A stretch of DNA of 64,000 nt, taken from Ancylobacter defluvii. Lineage in GTDB: Bacteria > Pseudomonadota > Alphaproteobacteria > Rhizobiales > Xanthobacteraceae. The translations under genes were made by a program, and so were the position numbers. Below the pieces are notes generated by a model. That model saw only the letters and a program-made list of their open reading frames with translations. It made no database searches and was not told where the DNA came from. This document shows, piece by piece, positions 7,715-17,686 of this stretch. The stretch is from positions 331,576 to 395,575 of the forward strand of contig NZ_JAHBGD010000002.1 in the NCBI RefSeq assembly GCF_018390605.1, written 5' to 3'. Positions within the stretch are counted from its first letter, which is position 1; each line of letters starts with the position of its first letter.

Positions 7715-9586
7715 GTGACCGATATCACCCGTCGCGCCGTCCTGCGCAACGGCCTCGTGGCCGCGAAAGGCGCAGTCTGGACCGCCGCCTGCCTGCCGCT
7801 CATTGTGACCCGCGGGCATGCCGAAACCGTGGCAGCCGCCGCCTCATCGGCAAAAACCGCCGCGCGCCATGGCCTCGCCATGCATGGCGACCCGCTCTAT
7901 CCCGCTGATTTTGCTCACTATGCCAGCGTCAATCCCGCCGCGCCGCGCGGCGGGCGGCTGGTGCAGGGCGCGGTCGGCGCCTTTGACAGCCTCAATCCGT
8001 TCATCGTGCGCGGCTCGCCGGCGCCGTTCGTGCGATGGAACCTCGTCGAGAGCCTGATGGCGCGCTCGCCCGACGAGGCCTTCACCGTCTACGGCCTCCT
8101 CGCCCGCTCGATCGAGACCGACGACGCCCGCGCCTATGTCGCCTTCGAGATCGACGAGCGCGCCCGATTCGCCGACGGCGTCCCGGTCACCGCCGCCGAC
8201 GTGCTGTTCTCCTTCGAGCTGCTGCGTACCCGCGGGCGCCCCAATCTGCGCAGCTTTTACGGCAAGGTCGCCAAGGCCGAAGCCACCGGGGAGCGGTCGG
8301 TCCGCTTCGACTTCGCCGGCGCCGACCGCGAATTGCCGCTGATCCTCGGCCTGATGCCGATCCTCGCCCGCCACGCCACCGATCCCGCGACCTTCGAGCA
8401 GACCAGCTTCAAGGCGCCTTTGGGCTCCGGCCCCTACGAGGTCGCCGCCGTGCGCCCCGGCGAGAGCGTCACCCTGCGCCGGCGCGCCGACTATTGGGGC
8501 GACGCGCTGCCGGTCAATCGCGGGCTCTATAATTTCAACGAGCTGCGCTACGATTATTACCGCGAGGTCAACGGCCTGTTCGAAGCCTTCAAGCGCGGCC
8601 TCACCGATATCCGCTTCGAGACCGACCCCGGCCGCTGGAGCGCGGGCTACGACATCCCGGCGGTGCGCGACGGGCGCATCCTGCGCGAGGACATCGCTAC
8701 CCGCGTTCCCAAGCCCTATTCGGCGCTGATCTTCAACATGCGCCGCAAGCCCTTCGACGACGTGCGCATCCGCGCCGGCATGGCCGAACTGTTCGACGCC
8801 GAATGGGCGAACGCCAAGCTGTATTTCGGCCTGTACCGGCGCTGCGGCAGCTTCTTCGACGGCTCCGAGCTTTCCGCCCGCGGCCGCCCCGCCTCCGCCG
8901 ACGAGCGAAAGCTGCTGGCCCCCTATCCCGACGCGGTGCTGCCCGAGGTAATGGCCGGCTCCTGGCAGCCGCCAGCCTCCGACGGCTCCGGCCGCGACCG
9001 CGCCGGACTCAGAAGGGCGCTGGAGCATTTCGAGGCCGCCGGCTACGGGCTCAGGGCCGGCCGGCTGGTCTCGCGCGCCGATGGCCGCCCGCTCGCTCCC
9101 GAGGTGCTGGTCGGCACCTATGATCAGGAGCGTCTGGCGCTGGCCTGGCAGCGCATGCTGAAGCGCGCCGGCATCGAGCTGTCGATCCGCCTCGTCGACG
9201 GTGCCCAGTTCGAGGCGCGCAAGATGAACTACGATTACGATATCGTGCCCTATATCTGGGACCAGTCGCTGTCGCCCGGCAATGAGCAGAGCTTCTATTT
9301 CGGCTCGGCCGCCGCCGACACGCCGGGCACCCGCAACTTCATGGGGCTGAGGAGCCCGGCGGCGGATGCGATGATCGAGGCGCTGCTCGCCGCCCGCCCG
9401 CGCGAGGAGTTCGTCACCGCCGTGCGGGCGCTCGACCGGGTGCTGATCTCGGCCCGCTTCTCGCTGCCCTTGTTCCACACGCCGGGCGAATGGCTGGCGC
9501 GCTGGCGCGATGTCGAGCGGCCGGCGACGCTGTCGCTGCGCGGCACGCTGGCCGAAACCTGGTGGCAGGGCGAACGCACGCGCTGA
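7715..9586 (+). CDS. Family 5 extracellular solute-binding protein, YejA-like
   Basis: A 623-residue periplasmic binding protein of SBP family 5, closest in layout to YejA, which binds peptides and microcin C for the YejABEF importer. The N-terminus carries a Tat-like signal (ITRRAVLRNGL, hydrophobic stretch, cleavage near HAETVA), after which GDPLYPADFAHYASVNPAAPRG-type sequence begins the mature domain; RYDYYREVNGLFEAFK and SPGNEQSFYFGSAAAD are typical YejA landmarks. GTG at 7715 is chosen because AAGGAAA lies upstream and the reading frame before it is unlike any signal peptide. No yejBEF genes are nearby, so it must use permeases encoded elsewhere or act alone. Confidence 0.88.
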   Translation: MTDITRRAVLRNGLVAAKGAVWTAACLPLIVTRGHAETVAAAASSAKTAARHGLAMHGDPLYPADFAHYASVNPAAPRGGRLVQGAVGAFDSLNPFIVRGSPAPFVRWNLVESLMARSPDEAFTVYGLLARSIETDDARAYVAFEIDERARFADGVPVTAADVLFSFELLRTRGRPNLRSFYGKVAKAEATGERSVRFDFAGADRELPLILGLMPILARHATDPATFEQTSFKAPLGSGPYEVAAVRPGESVTLRRRADYWGDALPVNRGLYNFNELRYDYYREVNGLFEAFKRGLTDIRFETDPGRWSAGYDIPAVRDGRILREDIATRVPKPYSALIFNMRRKPFDDVRIRAGMAELFDAEWANAKLYFGLYRRCGSFFDGSELSARGRPASADERKLLAPYPDAVLPEVMAGSWQPPASDGSGRDRAGLRRALEHFEAAGYGLRAGRLVSRADGRPLAPEVLVGTYDQERLALAWQRMLKRAGIELSIRLVDGAQFEARKMNYDYDIVPYIWDQSLSPGNEQSFYFGSAAADTPGTRNFMGLRSPAADAMIEALLAARPREEFVTAVRALDRVLISARFSLPLFHTPGEWLARWRDVERPATLSLRGTLAETWWQGERTR

Positions 9587-9749
9587 AGCGGCATGACGCG
9601 GTTACCATCGCCGCACCCGCGACGGGTCGCCGCGGCCACACCCGCCGATTTCCTTAACCTAGCGACGCCCTGACGCTGGACATGCCGGGCGGAAACGGCT
9701 CCTTAGGGGGCGGGCGGCGCGGAGATTGGCTGTCCTTCGGAGTTCGACC

Positions 9750-10061
9750 ATGCGTTACGCGCTTCTCGCCGCCGGCCTTGCCGCCGCGACCTTTGCTGCC
9801 GGTCCTGCGTGGGCCCAGCAGTCCATCACCGTGCATCCCCAGCCGCGCGCGCAGGGCGAGGAAATCGTCATTCCGCCGCTGAACAACCCGAACTATCTCG
9901 ATCCCGGCCCGATGCCGGATCGGCCCGGTTCGGACAAGTCGATGGACTACATGAACCAGGCCGGCGGCAATGAGCTGGGCGGCGTGGGCGTCGGCATCGG
10001 CAACGACGTGGACGCCGACGACCTGCCCGATGGCGACGGCGCCTACGATTCCGATCCGTAG
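9750..10061 (+). CDS. Small exported acidic protein of unknown function
   Basis: A 103-residue product with a clear signal peptide (MRYALLAAGLAAATFAAG, cleavage after AWA-QQ). The mature part is acidic and rich in Pro, Gly, Asp and Asn, with short low-complexity stretches such as GGVGVGIG and DVDADDLPDGDGAYDSD. I do not recognise a family. Small exported proteins of this style are common and uncharacterised in Rhizobiales. It follows the YejA-like gene on the same strand after 163 bp. Confidence 0.7.
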   Translation: MRYALLAAGLAAATFAAGPAWAQQSITVHPQPRAQGEEIVIPPLNNPNYLDPGPMPDRPGSDKSMDYMNQAGGNELGGVGVGIGNDVDADDLPDGDGAYDSDP

Positions 10062-10216
10062 CAGACGGGAGACTTCCGCTCCGCCTTTGCTCCGTCGTCC
10101 TAGACGGCCGAAGGGCATTCGGGATTGCGCAGATTGAGAGAGCGGTTCCCGCGCGAAGTTGCGCTCGAGCTGGAATGACGAGGCGTGGTCGCCGGCCTTT
10201 CGGTGCTTTCCCACAG

Positions 10217-10265
10217 GACACCCTCATCCTGAGATGCGAGCGGAGCGAGCCTCGAAGGACGCAGG
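10217..10265. repeat. Rhizobiales-type intergenic repeat element (single copy seen)
   Basis: The stretch matches, from memory, a short interspersed element abundant in Bradyrhizobium and Xanthobacteraceae genomes, with the signature CCTCATCCTGAG, a GC-rich core GCGAGCGGAGCGAGC, then CTCGAAGGAC. The outer parts TCCTGAG and CTCgaAGGA can pair as an imperfect stem. It lies between two convergent genes (the small exported protein and mfd), the usual setting. Only one copy is in the window, so its repetitive nature is not shown here. Confidence 0.6.
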
Positions 10266-10318
10266 CCCGCGCCGCCTCACCTACCCCGCCCTAACCGCCA
10301 GACGCCCCAACCGGCCCG

Positions 10319-13300
10319 TCACGCCGCCTTGGCGGTGCCGCCGGCGATCTTCGCCAGCTCCTTCAGGATCGCCCCGACGCCCTTGAGCCGCGCATTGGCT
10401 TCCGGCCAGTCGTCGGAGAACACCACCTTCAGATCCGGTCGCACCTTGGCGATCACATGCGGCTTGCCAAGATAGGCGACCAGCCCGGCGGTATTGGGGA
10501 ACTGGTTTTCGCGGAAGGTGAGCACCGCGCCACGCGGGCCGGCATCGACCTTCTCGACATTGGCGCGACGGCACATCGCCTTGATCGCCACCAGCTTGAG
10601 GAACTGCTTGACCTCCTCCGGCGCCGGGCCGAAGCGGTCGATCAGTTCGGTGCCGACCTCCTCGATCTCCTCCTCTGTCTCCAGATCGGCGAGCCGGCGA
10701 TAGAGGTTCAGCCGCACATGCAGATCGGCGACATAGTCTTCCGGGATCAGCACCGGCGCGCCGATGGAGATCTGCGGCGACCATTTCTCAGCCACCGGCG
10801 CGGTGATGCCGGCCTTGAGGTTGGCAATCGCCTCCTCCAGCATCTCCTGATAAAGTTCGTAGCCGACCTCCTTGATATGCCCGGACTGCTCGTCGCCGAG
10901 CAGATTGCCGGCGCCGCGAATGTCGAGATCGTGGCTGGCCAGCTGGAAGCCGGCCCCCAGCGTGTCGAGTGATTGCAGTACCTTCAGCCGCTTCTCCGCC
11001 TGCTGGGTGATCTGCTTCTCGGCCGGCAGGGTGAAGATCGCATAGGCTCGGGTCTTCGAGCGCCCGACCCGTCCGCGCAGCTGATAGAGCTGGGCGAGGC
11101 CGAACATGTCGGAGCGGTGGATGATCAGCGTGTTGGCGTTCGGCACGTCGAGGCCGGACTCCACGATGGTGGTCGACAGCAGCACGTCGAACTGCCCGTC
11201 ATAAAAGGCGGTCATGATCTCTTCGAGCTGCGTCGCCGCCATCTGGCCATGCGCGATGGTGACCTTCACCTCCGGCACGTTCTTGTCGAGGAACTCCTTC
11301 ACCTCGCCGAGGTCTTCGATGCGCGGGCACACATAGAAGCTCTGGCCGCCGCGATAGCGCTCGCGCAGCAGCGCCTCGCGCACGATCAGCGGATCGAACG
11401 GCGTCACGAAGCTGCGCACCGCCAGCCGGTCCACCGGCGGCGAGGCGATGATGGACAGTTCGCGCACCCCGGTCATCGCCAGTTGCAGCGTACGGGGGAT
11501 CGGCGTGGCCGTCAGCGTCAGCACATGCACCTCGGCGCGCAGCTGCTTCAGCTTCTCCTTGTGGCCGACGCCGAAATGCTGCTCCTCGTCGACGATGACG
11601 AGGCCGAGATCCTTGAAGGAGATCGCTTTTCCAAGCAGCGCATGGGTGCCGACGACGATATCGACCGTGCCGTCGGCCAACCCCTTCTTGGTCTCGCTCA
11701 CCTCTTTGGACGGCACCAGCCGCGAAAGCTGCCGCACCACAACCGGCAAGCCCTTGAAGCGCTCGGAGAAGGTCTTGAAATGCTGGCGCGCCAACAGCGT
11801 GGTCGGCACCACCACCGCCACCTGCTTGCCGTTCAGCGCCACCGCGAAGGCAGCGCGCAGCGCGACCTCGGTCTTGCCGAAGCCGACATCGCCGCAGACG
11901 AGGCGGTCCATCGGGTGGCCGGAGCCGAGATCGTCGAACACCGCCTCGATCGAGGCTTCCTGGTCCTCGGTCTCCTCATAGGGGAAGCGGGCGCGGAATT
12001 CGTCATAGACGCCCTCCGCCGGCACCAGCCGCGGCGCTTCCTTGAGCTGGCGCTCGGCCGCCACCTTGATCAGCTCCGCCGCCATCTCGCGGATGCGCGA
12101 GCGCATCTTGGCCTTGCGCGCCTGCCAGCCGCCGCCGCCCAGCCGGTCGAGCTGCGCCTCGGTATCCTCCGAGCCGTAGCGCGACAGCAGTTCGAGATTC
12201 TCCACCGGCAGGAACAGCTTGGAGCCTTCCGCGTAGTGGATTTCCAGGCAGTCATGCGGCGCGCCCATCGCCTCGATGGTCTTCAAGCCCACGAACCGGC
12301 CGATGCCGTGGTCGACATGCACCACGAGATCGCCGGCGGTCAGCGCCGAAAGCTCGGAGATCACGTCCTGTGGCCGGCGCGCCTTGCGCTTGGGCCGCAC
12401 CAGGCGGTCGCCGAGGATGTCCTGCTCGCCGATCACCACCAGCGTATCGGTCTCGAAACCGCTCTCGATGCCGAGCACCGAGAAGCCGATGGCGCCCTTG
12501 GGCAGCGTCTCGGCGGCATCGCGGGTGCCGACGCGCTGGCCGCCCCTGAGGCCATGGTCGCCGAGCACGGTGGTAAGCCGGTCGAGCGACCCCTCCGACC
12601 ACGCGGTCACCACGGTGCGCTTCTGCGGCGACAGCTCGCGCAGATAGCCGACGGCGGCCTCGAACAGGTTGGCTTCCGGATCGGCGCGCTCGGGGGCGAA
12701 GGAGCGCGCGGCGCGGCCGCCGAGGTCGATCACCTGCTTGGAGGGCGGCACCGCAAAGGCGGTCAGCGCCACGGCGGGAGCCGCCTCGCGACGCTTCGCC
12801 CATTCGGCCTCGGTGAGGTAGAGCGCCTCCGGCGGCAGCGGCTTATAGGGCGCCCCGCTCCCCAGCATGCCCTGGCCGGAATGCGCATGCGCCAGGTCCT
12901 GGCTCTCGCGGCGGGCGTCGTAATAGTCGCGGATCTGCGCGAGCCGCTCGCCCGCCGCCTCGACGCTCTGCGCCTCCATCACCACCGGGCTGTCGCCGGT
13001 ATAGTCGAACAGCGTGTCGAGCCCGTCATGGAACAGCGGCAGCCAGTGCTCCATGCCGGGATAGCGCCGGCCTTCGCTCACCGCCTCATAGAGCATGTCG
13101 CCGCGCTGGGCGGCGCCGAACTGCGCCACATAGGCCATGCGGAAGCGGCGCATCGTCTCGCTGGTGAGCTGCAATTCGCTCATCGGCACCAGGTCGAGCG
13201 CGCGCATCTGCGCCGCGGTGCGCTGGGTCTCCGGATCGAAGGAGCGGATGGATTCCAGCGTGTCGCCGAAGAAATCGAGCCGCACCGGCAGCGGCAGGCC

Positions 13301-13876
13301 GGGTGGGAACAGGTCGACGATGCCGCCGCGCACCGCATATTCGCCGGTGTCGCGCACGGTCGGGGTGCGGATGAAGCCGTTCACCTCCGCCCAGCCGGTG
13401 ACGTCGTCGAGGGAGAGCGCATTGCCCGGCGCTGCCGAGAAGGAATGCGTGCCGATCAGCGCCCGCTTCGGCACCCGCTGCAGGGCGGCGTCCACGGTGG
13501 TGAGCACCACCGAGCCGCCCTCGCGCCCCTTCACCCGCGCCAGCCGGGCCAGCGTGGTCATGCGCCGGGCGACGATGTCGCCATGCGGCGAGGCACGGTC
13601 ATAGGGCAGGCAGTCCCAGCCCGGCAGCGACAGCCGCTCGACCTCGGGGGCGAAGAAGGCGAGCGCCCGCTCCAGCTCCGCCATGCGCTCGACATCGCGG
13701 CAGATCACGGTGAGCGTCGGCCAGGCGGCATCGTCCTTGGCGGCGAGCGCGCGGGCGAGGTCGCCGATGACCAGACCTTCCATGCCGGCCGGCACATTGG
13801 CGAGGGTCACCGTCCGGCCGGGAGCAAGATTTTCGATCAGGCCGCGGGCGATCGGGGCGGAATGGGCTTTGGTCAT
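10319..13876 (-). CDS. mfd: Transcription-repair coupling factor Mfd
   Basis: A full-length 1185-residue Mfd. It displaces RNA polymerase stalled at lesions and recruits UvrA. The order is UvrB-like N-terminal domains (TGEYAVRGGIVDLFPPG about residue 180), the RNA-polymerase interaction domain (LVVHVDHGIGRFVGL), then a RecG-like translocase: Walker A GDVGFGKTEVA near residue 664, DEEQ box IVDEEQHFGVGHK near 762, [12 protein letters not shown], and QLRGRVGRS. The C-terminal TRCF domain follows. Its start overlaps the sdhE stop by four bases, so the two genes are translationally coupled. recG is divergent, a common alphaproteobacterial arrangement. Confidence 0.98.
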   Translation of the reverse strand: MTKAHSAPIARGLIENLAPGRTVTLANVPAGMEGLVIGDLARALAAKDDAAWPTLTVICRDVERMAELERALAFFAPEVERLSLPGWDCLPYDRASPHGDIVARRMTTLARLARVKGREGGSVVLTTVDAALQRVPKRALIGTHSFSAAPGNALSLDDVTGWAEVNGFIRTPTVRDTGEYAVRGGIVDLFPPGLPLPVRLDFFGDTLESIRSFDPETQRTAAQMRALDLVPMSELQLTSETMRRFRMAYVAQFGAAQRGDMLYEAVSEGRRYPGMEHWLPLFHDGLDTLFDYTGDSPVVMEAQSVEAAGERLAQIRDYYDARRESQDLAHAHSGQGMLGSGAPYKPLPPEALYLTEAEWAKRREAAPAVALTAFAVPPSKQVIDLGGRAARSFAPERADPEANLFEAAVGYLRELSPQKRTVVTAWSEGSLDRLTTVLGDHGLRGGQRVGTRDAAETLPKGAIGFSVLGIESGFETDTLVVIGEQDILGDRLVRPKRKARRPQDVISELSALTAGDLVVHVDHGIGRFVGLKTIEAMGAPHDCLEIHYAEGSKLFLPVENLELLSRYGSEDTEAQLDRLGGGGWQARKAKMRSRIREMAAELIKVAAERQLKEAPRLVPAEGVYDEFRARFPYEETEDQEASIEAVFDDLGSGHPMDRLVCGDVGFGKTEVALRAAFAVALNGKQVAVVVPTTLLARQHFKTFSERFKGLPVVVRQLSRLVPSKEVSETKKGLADGTVDIVVGTHALLGKAISFKDLGLVIVDEEQHFGVGHKEKLKQLRAEVHVLTLTATPIPRTLQLAMTGVRELSIIASPPVDRLAVRSFVTPFDPLIVREALLRERYRGGQSFYVCPRIEDLGEVKEFLDKNVPEVKVTIAHGQMAATQLEEIMTAFYDGQFDVLLSTTIVESGLDVPNANTLIIHRSDMFGLAQLYQLRGRVGRSKTRAYAIFTLPAEKQITQQAEKRLKVLQSLDTLGAGFQLASHDLDIRGAGNLLGDEQSGHIKEVGYELYQEMLEEAIANLKAGITAPVAEKWSPQISIGAPVLIPEDYVADLHVRLNLYRRLADLETEEEIEEVGTELIDRFGPAPEEVKQFLKLVAIKAMCRRANVEKVDAGPRGAVLTFRENQFPNTAGLVAYLGKPHVIAKVRPDLKVVFSDDWPEANARLKGVGAILKELAKIAGGTAKAA

Positions 13877-14169
13877 ATTTCGGGAAGGCCTTCCCCGGAG
13901 AGGTGGAAGCGGCAGAACCGCTGGAACATCGGCGTGTCGAACGGCGCCGGGGCGGCGCCGCTATTGACCCAGCCCAGCAGGTCCGGGTCTTCGATCTCGA
14001 TCAGGATCTCGAAAGCATCGACCTCTTCTTCGCTCATTTCGGGCAGCAGGGCGTCGGCGAAGCGGCCCATCAGCAGGTCCATCTCGCGCGTGCCGCGATG
14101 CCAGGAGCGGAAGAGAAGCCGCCGTCGGCGAGGGTCGAGCCCCGCGCTCGACCGCGTGGTTCCGGTCAT
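13873..14169 (-). CDS. sdhE: FAD assembly factor SdhE (succinate dehydrogenase assembly factor 2)
   Basis: A 98-residue protein of the SdhE/Sdh5 (DUF339) family, which helps attach FAD covalently to the flavoprotein subunit of succinate dehydrogenase. The diagnostic RGxxE motif is present as RGTREMD around residues 25-31, after an arginine-rich start (RRRRLLFRSWHRG). The C-terminus WVNSGAAPAPFDTPMF is also typical. It overlaps mfd by four bases and is divergent from recG, a conserved arrangement. Confidence 0.93.
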   Translation of the reverse strand: MTGTTRSSAGLDPRRRRLLFRSWHRGTREMDLLMGRFADALLPEMSEEEVDAFEILIEIEDPDLLGWVNSGAAPAPFDTPMFQRFCRFHLSGEGLPEI

Positions 14170-14469
14170 CGAATGCGCCTCGTTAGGGTCGCCATGCGCG
14201 ACCCGAAAGGAAAGCGCACCTCTTAGCGCGCCGCCGTCCCGCTGTCAGGTAGGCAATGGGAGGGGTTTCGGGAAGAGGCGTCCCATCCGTCCGGCCCGGC
14301 GGCGCGAGAAATTTCCCGCATGATGGCGAGGGTGGCGCGAGAACCGGCCGGTGCACGGCCCGCCGATGGCAGGACGCCGGGAAGTTCTTGCCCCTGGCCG
14401 CTCCCGGATGGGGAGAGCCGGGCGTCGCGGATTGCACCCCGCGCGGGCTTCGTCCACATTCGCCGCGCC
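14170..14469. other. Divergent intergenic region between sdhE and recG
   Basis: About 300 bp with no convincing gene. It must hold promoters for sdhE-mfd (leftward) and recG (rightward), but I can name no clear -35/-10 pair and no structured RNA. Open frames through it are extensions of the flanking genes. Confidence 0.6.
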
Positions 14470-16566
14470 ATGCGCCCCGACGTCCTGAACGCCTATTTCG
14501 CCGCCCTCACCGACCTGCCGGGCATCGGGCCGAAGCTCGCCCGCCCGTTCGGCCGGCTGCTCGGCAAGCCGGAAGGCGCGCGGGTGCTCGACCTGCTGCT
14601 GCACCTGCCCTCCTCCACCCTGGATCGTCGCGCCCGCCCGACCGTGGCCGAGCTGGTGCCCGGCGAGATCGGCACCGTCCGCGTCCATATCGACCGCCAC
14701 CAGCCGACGCCGCCCGGCTCGCGCGCGCCCTACCGCGTCTACGCCCATGACGACACCGGCGACATGGTGCTGGTGTTCTTCGCCGCCGACCGTGGCCGCA
14801 TGGAGCACATGCTGCCGGTCGGCGAGGATCGCTGGGTGTCCGGCACCGTGCAGCTCTATGACGGCATCCCGCAGATCGTGCATCCCGACCGCGTGCTCGA
14901 CGATGCCGGCCTTGCCCGCCTGCCCCCCGTCGAGCCGGTCTATCCGCTGGTCGAGGGTCTCGGGCAGGGGCACCTCCGCCGCGCCATTGCCGCCGCCGTC
15001 CAGCGTACCGGCGCCGAACATGCGCCCCTGCTGCCCGATTGGGGCTCCCTGCCCGGCGGGCCGGAGTTCCACGCCGCGCTCGCGAAGGTCCATCAGCCGC
15101 AGGACACTGCCGACGCCACCCCCGCCGGCACCGCCTGGCGTCGCCTCGCCTATGACGAACTGCTCGCCGGCCAGTTGGCGCTGGCCCTGGTGCGGGCCCG
15201 CACCGTGCGCAAGACCGGCCGCCCGGTGGTCGGCACCGGCGCCCTCGCGGCGAAGATCCTCGCCGCCCTGCCCTTCGCCCTCACCGGCTCGCAGGAGACG
15301 GCGCTCGCCGCGATCCGCGCCGATCTCGGCTCGGGCAACCGCATGCTGCGGCTGCTGCAGGGCGATGTCGGCTCCGGCAAGACCGTCGTCGCCCTGCTCG
15401 CCGCCGCCACCGTCATCGAGGCCGGCCATCAGGCGGCGATCATGGCGCCCACCGAAATCCTCGCCCGCCAGCATCTGAAGACCATCTCCCCGCTCGCCGA
15501 GGCCGCCGGCATCCGCGTCGCCCTGCTCACCGGCCGCGAGAAGGGCAAGGCGCGGGAGGCGATCCGCAGCGCCCTCGCCGCTGGCGACGTCGATCTGGTC
15601 ATCGGCACCCATGCGTTGTTCCAGGAGGGCGTCGGCTTCGCCGACCTCGCCCTCGCGGTGGTCGACGAGCAGCACCGCTTCGGCGTGCACCAGCGCCTCG
15701 CCCTCGCCTCCAAGGGCGAGGCGGTCGACGTGCTGGTGATGACCGCCACCCCGATCCCGCGCACGCTGGTGCTCACCTATTTCGGCGACATGGATTCGAG
15801 CGAGCTCAGGGAAAAGCCGAAGGGCCGCAAGCCGATCGATACCCGCATGGTGGCGATGGACCGGCTCGACGAGGTGATCGCCCGCCTCGGCCACGCCCTC
15901 ACCGAGGGCCGGCGCGTCTACTGGATCTGCCCGCTGGTGGAGGAATCCGAGACCTCCGACCTCGCCGCCGCCGAGGAACGCTTCGCCGACCTCAAGCAGC
16001 ATTTCGGCGACGCCGTCGGCCTCGTGCACGGCAAGATGAAGGGGACCGAGAAGGACGCCGCCATGGGCGCCTTCGCGCGCGGCGAGACCCGCATCCTGGT
16101 CGCCACCACCGTGGTCGAGGTCGGCGTCGATGTGCCGGAGGCCAGCATCATCGTCATCGAGCACGCCGAGCGCTTCGGCCTCGCCCAGCTGCACCAGCTG
16201 CGCGGCCGGGTCGGGCGCGGCGACGTCGCCTCGATCTGCCTGCTGGTCTATCGCCGCCCGCTCGGCGAGATCGCCCGCGCCCGGCTGGAAGCGCTGCGCG
16301 AATCCGATGACGGCTTCTATCTCGCCGAGAAGGATCTCGAACTGCGCGGCGAGGGCGACCTGCTCGGCACCCGCCAGAGCGGCCTGCCCGGCTTCCGCGT
16401 CGCCCGGCTGGAGGTGCATGGCGACCTGCTGGAGCGCGCCCGCTCCGAGGCGCGCACCCTCGTCGCCGCCGATCCCAATCTCGAAGGCGAGCGCGGCCGG
16501 GCCTTGCGCCTGCTGCTGCACATTTTCGAGCGCGATGTCGCGGTGAGGCTGCTCGACGCCGGATAA
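14470..16566 (+). CDS. recG: ATP-dependent DNA helicase RecG
   Basis: A 698-residue RecG, which remodels stalled replication forks and branched recombination intermediates. The N-terminal wedge/OB region includes [18 protein letters not shown] and [13 protein letters not shown]. The helicase core has Walker [12 protein letters not shown] near residue 298, the DEQH box [13 protein letters not shown] near 398, [10 protein letters not shown], and [13 protein letters not shown]. The C-terminal TRG-like part [14 protein letters not shown] is present. The ATG at 14470 gives the family's normal N-terminus, although no strong ribosome binding site precedes it. Confidence 0.97.
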   Translation: MRPDVLNAYFAALTDLPGIGPKLARPFGRLLGKPEGARVLDLLLHLPSSTLDRRARPTVAELVPGEIGTVRVHIDRHQPTPPGSRAPYRVYAHDDTGDMVLVFFAADRGRMEHMLPVGEDRWVSGTVQLYDGIPQIVHPDRVLDDAGLARLPPVEPVYPLVEGLGQGHLRRAIAAAVQRTGAEHAPLLPDWGSLPGGPEFHAALAKVHQPQDTADATPAGTAWRRLAYDELLAGQLALALVRARTVRKTGRPVVGTGALAAKILAALPFALTGSQETALAAIRADLGSGNRMLRLLQGDVGSGKTVVALLAAATVIEAGHQAAIMAPTEILARQHLKTISPLAEAAGIRVALLTGREKGKAREAIRSALAAGDVDLVIGTHALFQEGVGFADLALAVVDEQHRFGVHQRLALASKGEAVDVLVMTATPIPRTLVLTYFGDMDSSELREKPKGRKPIDTRMVAMDRLDEVIARLGHALTEGRRVYWICPLVEESETSDLAAAEERFADLKQHFGDAVGLVHGKMKGTEKDAAMGAFARGETRILVATTVVEVGVDVPEASIIVIEHAERFGLAQLHQLRGRVGRGDVASICLLVYRRPLGEIARARLEALRESDDGFYLAEKDLELRGEGDLLGTRQSGLPGFRVARLEVHGDLLERARSEARTLVAADPNLEGERGRALRLLLHIFERDVAVRLLDAG

Positions 16567-16676
16567 GCCGCTATGCTGCACCCGCACAGACGGGAGCGCG
16601 GGATGATCGATCCACGATGATCACCCGCCCCGGCCGGAATGAGACGCCAGACCCACGAGGCTCCAGCTCCGCCGCC

Positions 16677-17072
16677 ATGAACGACGAGCACCGCACCTTC
16701 CCGACCGCCGCCGCCCCCATACGCTGGGTGCTGTTCGCCCTCGCCTGGGTCTGCGTCGGCCTCGGCGTGGTCGGGCTGGTGGCGCCGCTGCTGCCGGGCA
16801 CGCCCTTCCTCATTCTCGCCGCCTGGCTGTTCACCCGCTCCTCGCCGCGCTTCGAGCGCTGGCTGCTGGCGCATCCCAAGCTCGGCCCGGCGGTGATCGC
16901 CTGGCGCGCGCGGGGTGTGGTGCCGCGCTGGGCGCAATTCGTCGCCACCGGCTCGATGGCGGCGAGCTTCATGATCCTGACTTTCACCGCCATCCCGGGC
17001 CTGGTGCTGGCCGGCATCGGCGCGATGATGCTCGCCGTCGCCGCCTTCCTGCTGACAAGGCCGGCGGCGTGA
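16677..17072 (+). CDS. DUF454/YbaN family inner-membrane protein
   Basis: A 131-residue small membrane protein of the YbaN (DUF454) family, function unknown. Three or four hydrophobic helices are seen, with the characteristic [18 protein letters not shown] segment, then [20 protein letters not shown] and a soluble loop rich in Arg. The ATG at 16677 is the best match to the family's N-terminus; an in-frame ATG at 16617 would add 20 unconserved residues. Its stop overlaps the GTG start of mobA, so the two genes form a unit. Confidence 0.88.
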   Translation: MNDEHRTFPTAAAPIRWVLFALAWVCVGLGVVGLVAPLLPGTPFLILAAWLFTRSSPRFERWLLAHPKLGPAVIAWRARGVVPRWAQFVATGSMAASFMILTFTAIPGLVLAGIGAMMLAVAAFLLTRPAA

Positions 17073-17680
17073 CCGGGAACCGCATTCTCGGCGTCATTCT
17101 CGCCGGCGGCCTGTCGCGCCGCATGGGCGGCGGCGACAAGGCCCTGCGCCCGGTCGCCGGCCACCGCCTCATCGACCGGGTGATCACCCGCCTCGCGCCG
17201 CAGGTCGATGCCCTCATCCTCAATGCCAATGGCGACCCGCAGCGCTTCGGCCTCGCTTTGCCGGTGGTGGCGGACCCGCTGCCGGACTTCCCCGGCCCGC
17301 TTGCCGGCCTGCTTGCCGGCTTCGAGTACGCGCACGCCCATGCGCCGTGGGCGCGGCACATCCTCACCGTCTCCGCCGATTGCCCGCTGCTGCCGCCCGA
17401 TCTCGTCGCCCGGCTGCTGGCGGAGAAAGGCGAAGCCGCTGCCGCCATCGCCGCCTCCGGCGGGCGCGACCATCCGGTGATCGGCCTGTGGGATGTCTCG
17501 CTCGCGCCGCGGCTGCGCGCGCTGCTGCTGGATGAGGGCGAGCGCCGCGTGCGCGCCTTCACTGCCCGCGTCGGCACCGTCTCCGTCGACTGGCCGGTCG
17601 AGCCCTACGACCCGTTCCTCAACATCAACACCCCCGACGACCTCGCGACCGCCGAGCGGCTGATCGCCTCGGTCGGCTGA
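17069..17680 (+). CDS. mobA: Molybdenum cofactor guanylyltransferase MobA
   Basis: A 203-residue MobA, which transfers GMP from GTP to Mo-molybdopterin to form the bis-MGD cofactor of DMSO-reductase-family enzymes. The nucleotide-binding signature [16 protein letters not shown] lies at the N-terminus, followed by [20 protein letters not shown] and the metal-binding stretch [10 protein letters not shown]; the end [14 protein letters not shown] is typical. The GTG start overlaps the stop of the DUF454 gene. It converges on mobB with a six-base gap, so the two MGD genes face each other rather than forming an operon. Confidence 0.95.
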   Translation: MTGNRILGVILAGGLSRRMGGGDKALRPVAGHRLIDRVITRLAPQVDALILNANGDPQRFGLALPVVADPLPDFPGPLAGLLAGFEYAHAHAPWARHILTVSADCPLLPPDLVARLLAEKGEAAAAIAASGGRDHPVIGLWDVSLAPRLRALLLDEGERRVRAFTARVGTVSVDWPVEPYDPFLNINTPDDLATAERLIASVG

Positions 17681-17686
17681 CCGCGC

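Noticed and set aside
10973..14323. A long open frame on the plus strand opposite mfd and sdhE
   Set aside because: It mirrors mfd and is low-complexity (His/Arg/Gln/Leu-rich). Nothing in it resembles a known protein.
14245..16587. A 780-residue open frame on the minus strand opposite recG
   Set aside because: It is the reverse-strand shadow of recG; mfd/sdhE and recG fully explain the DNA.
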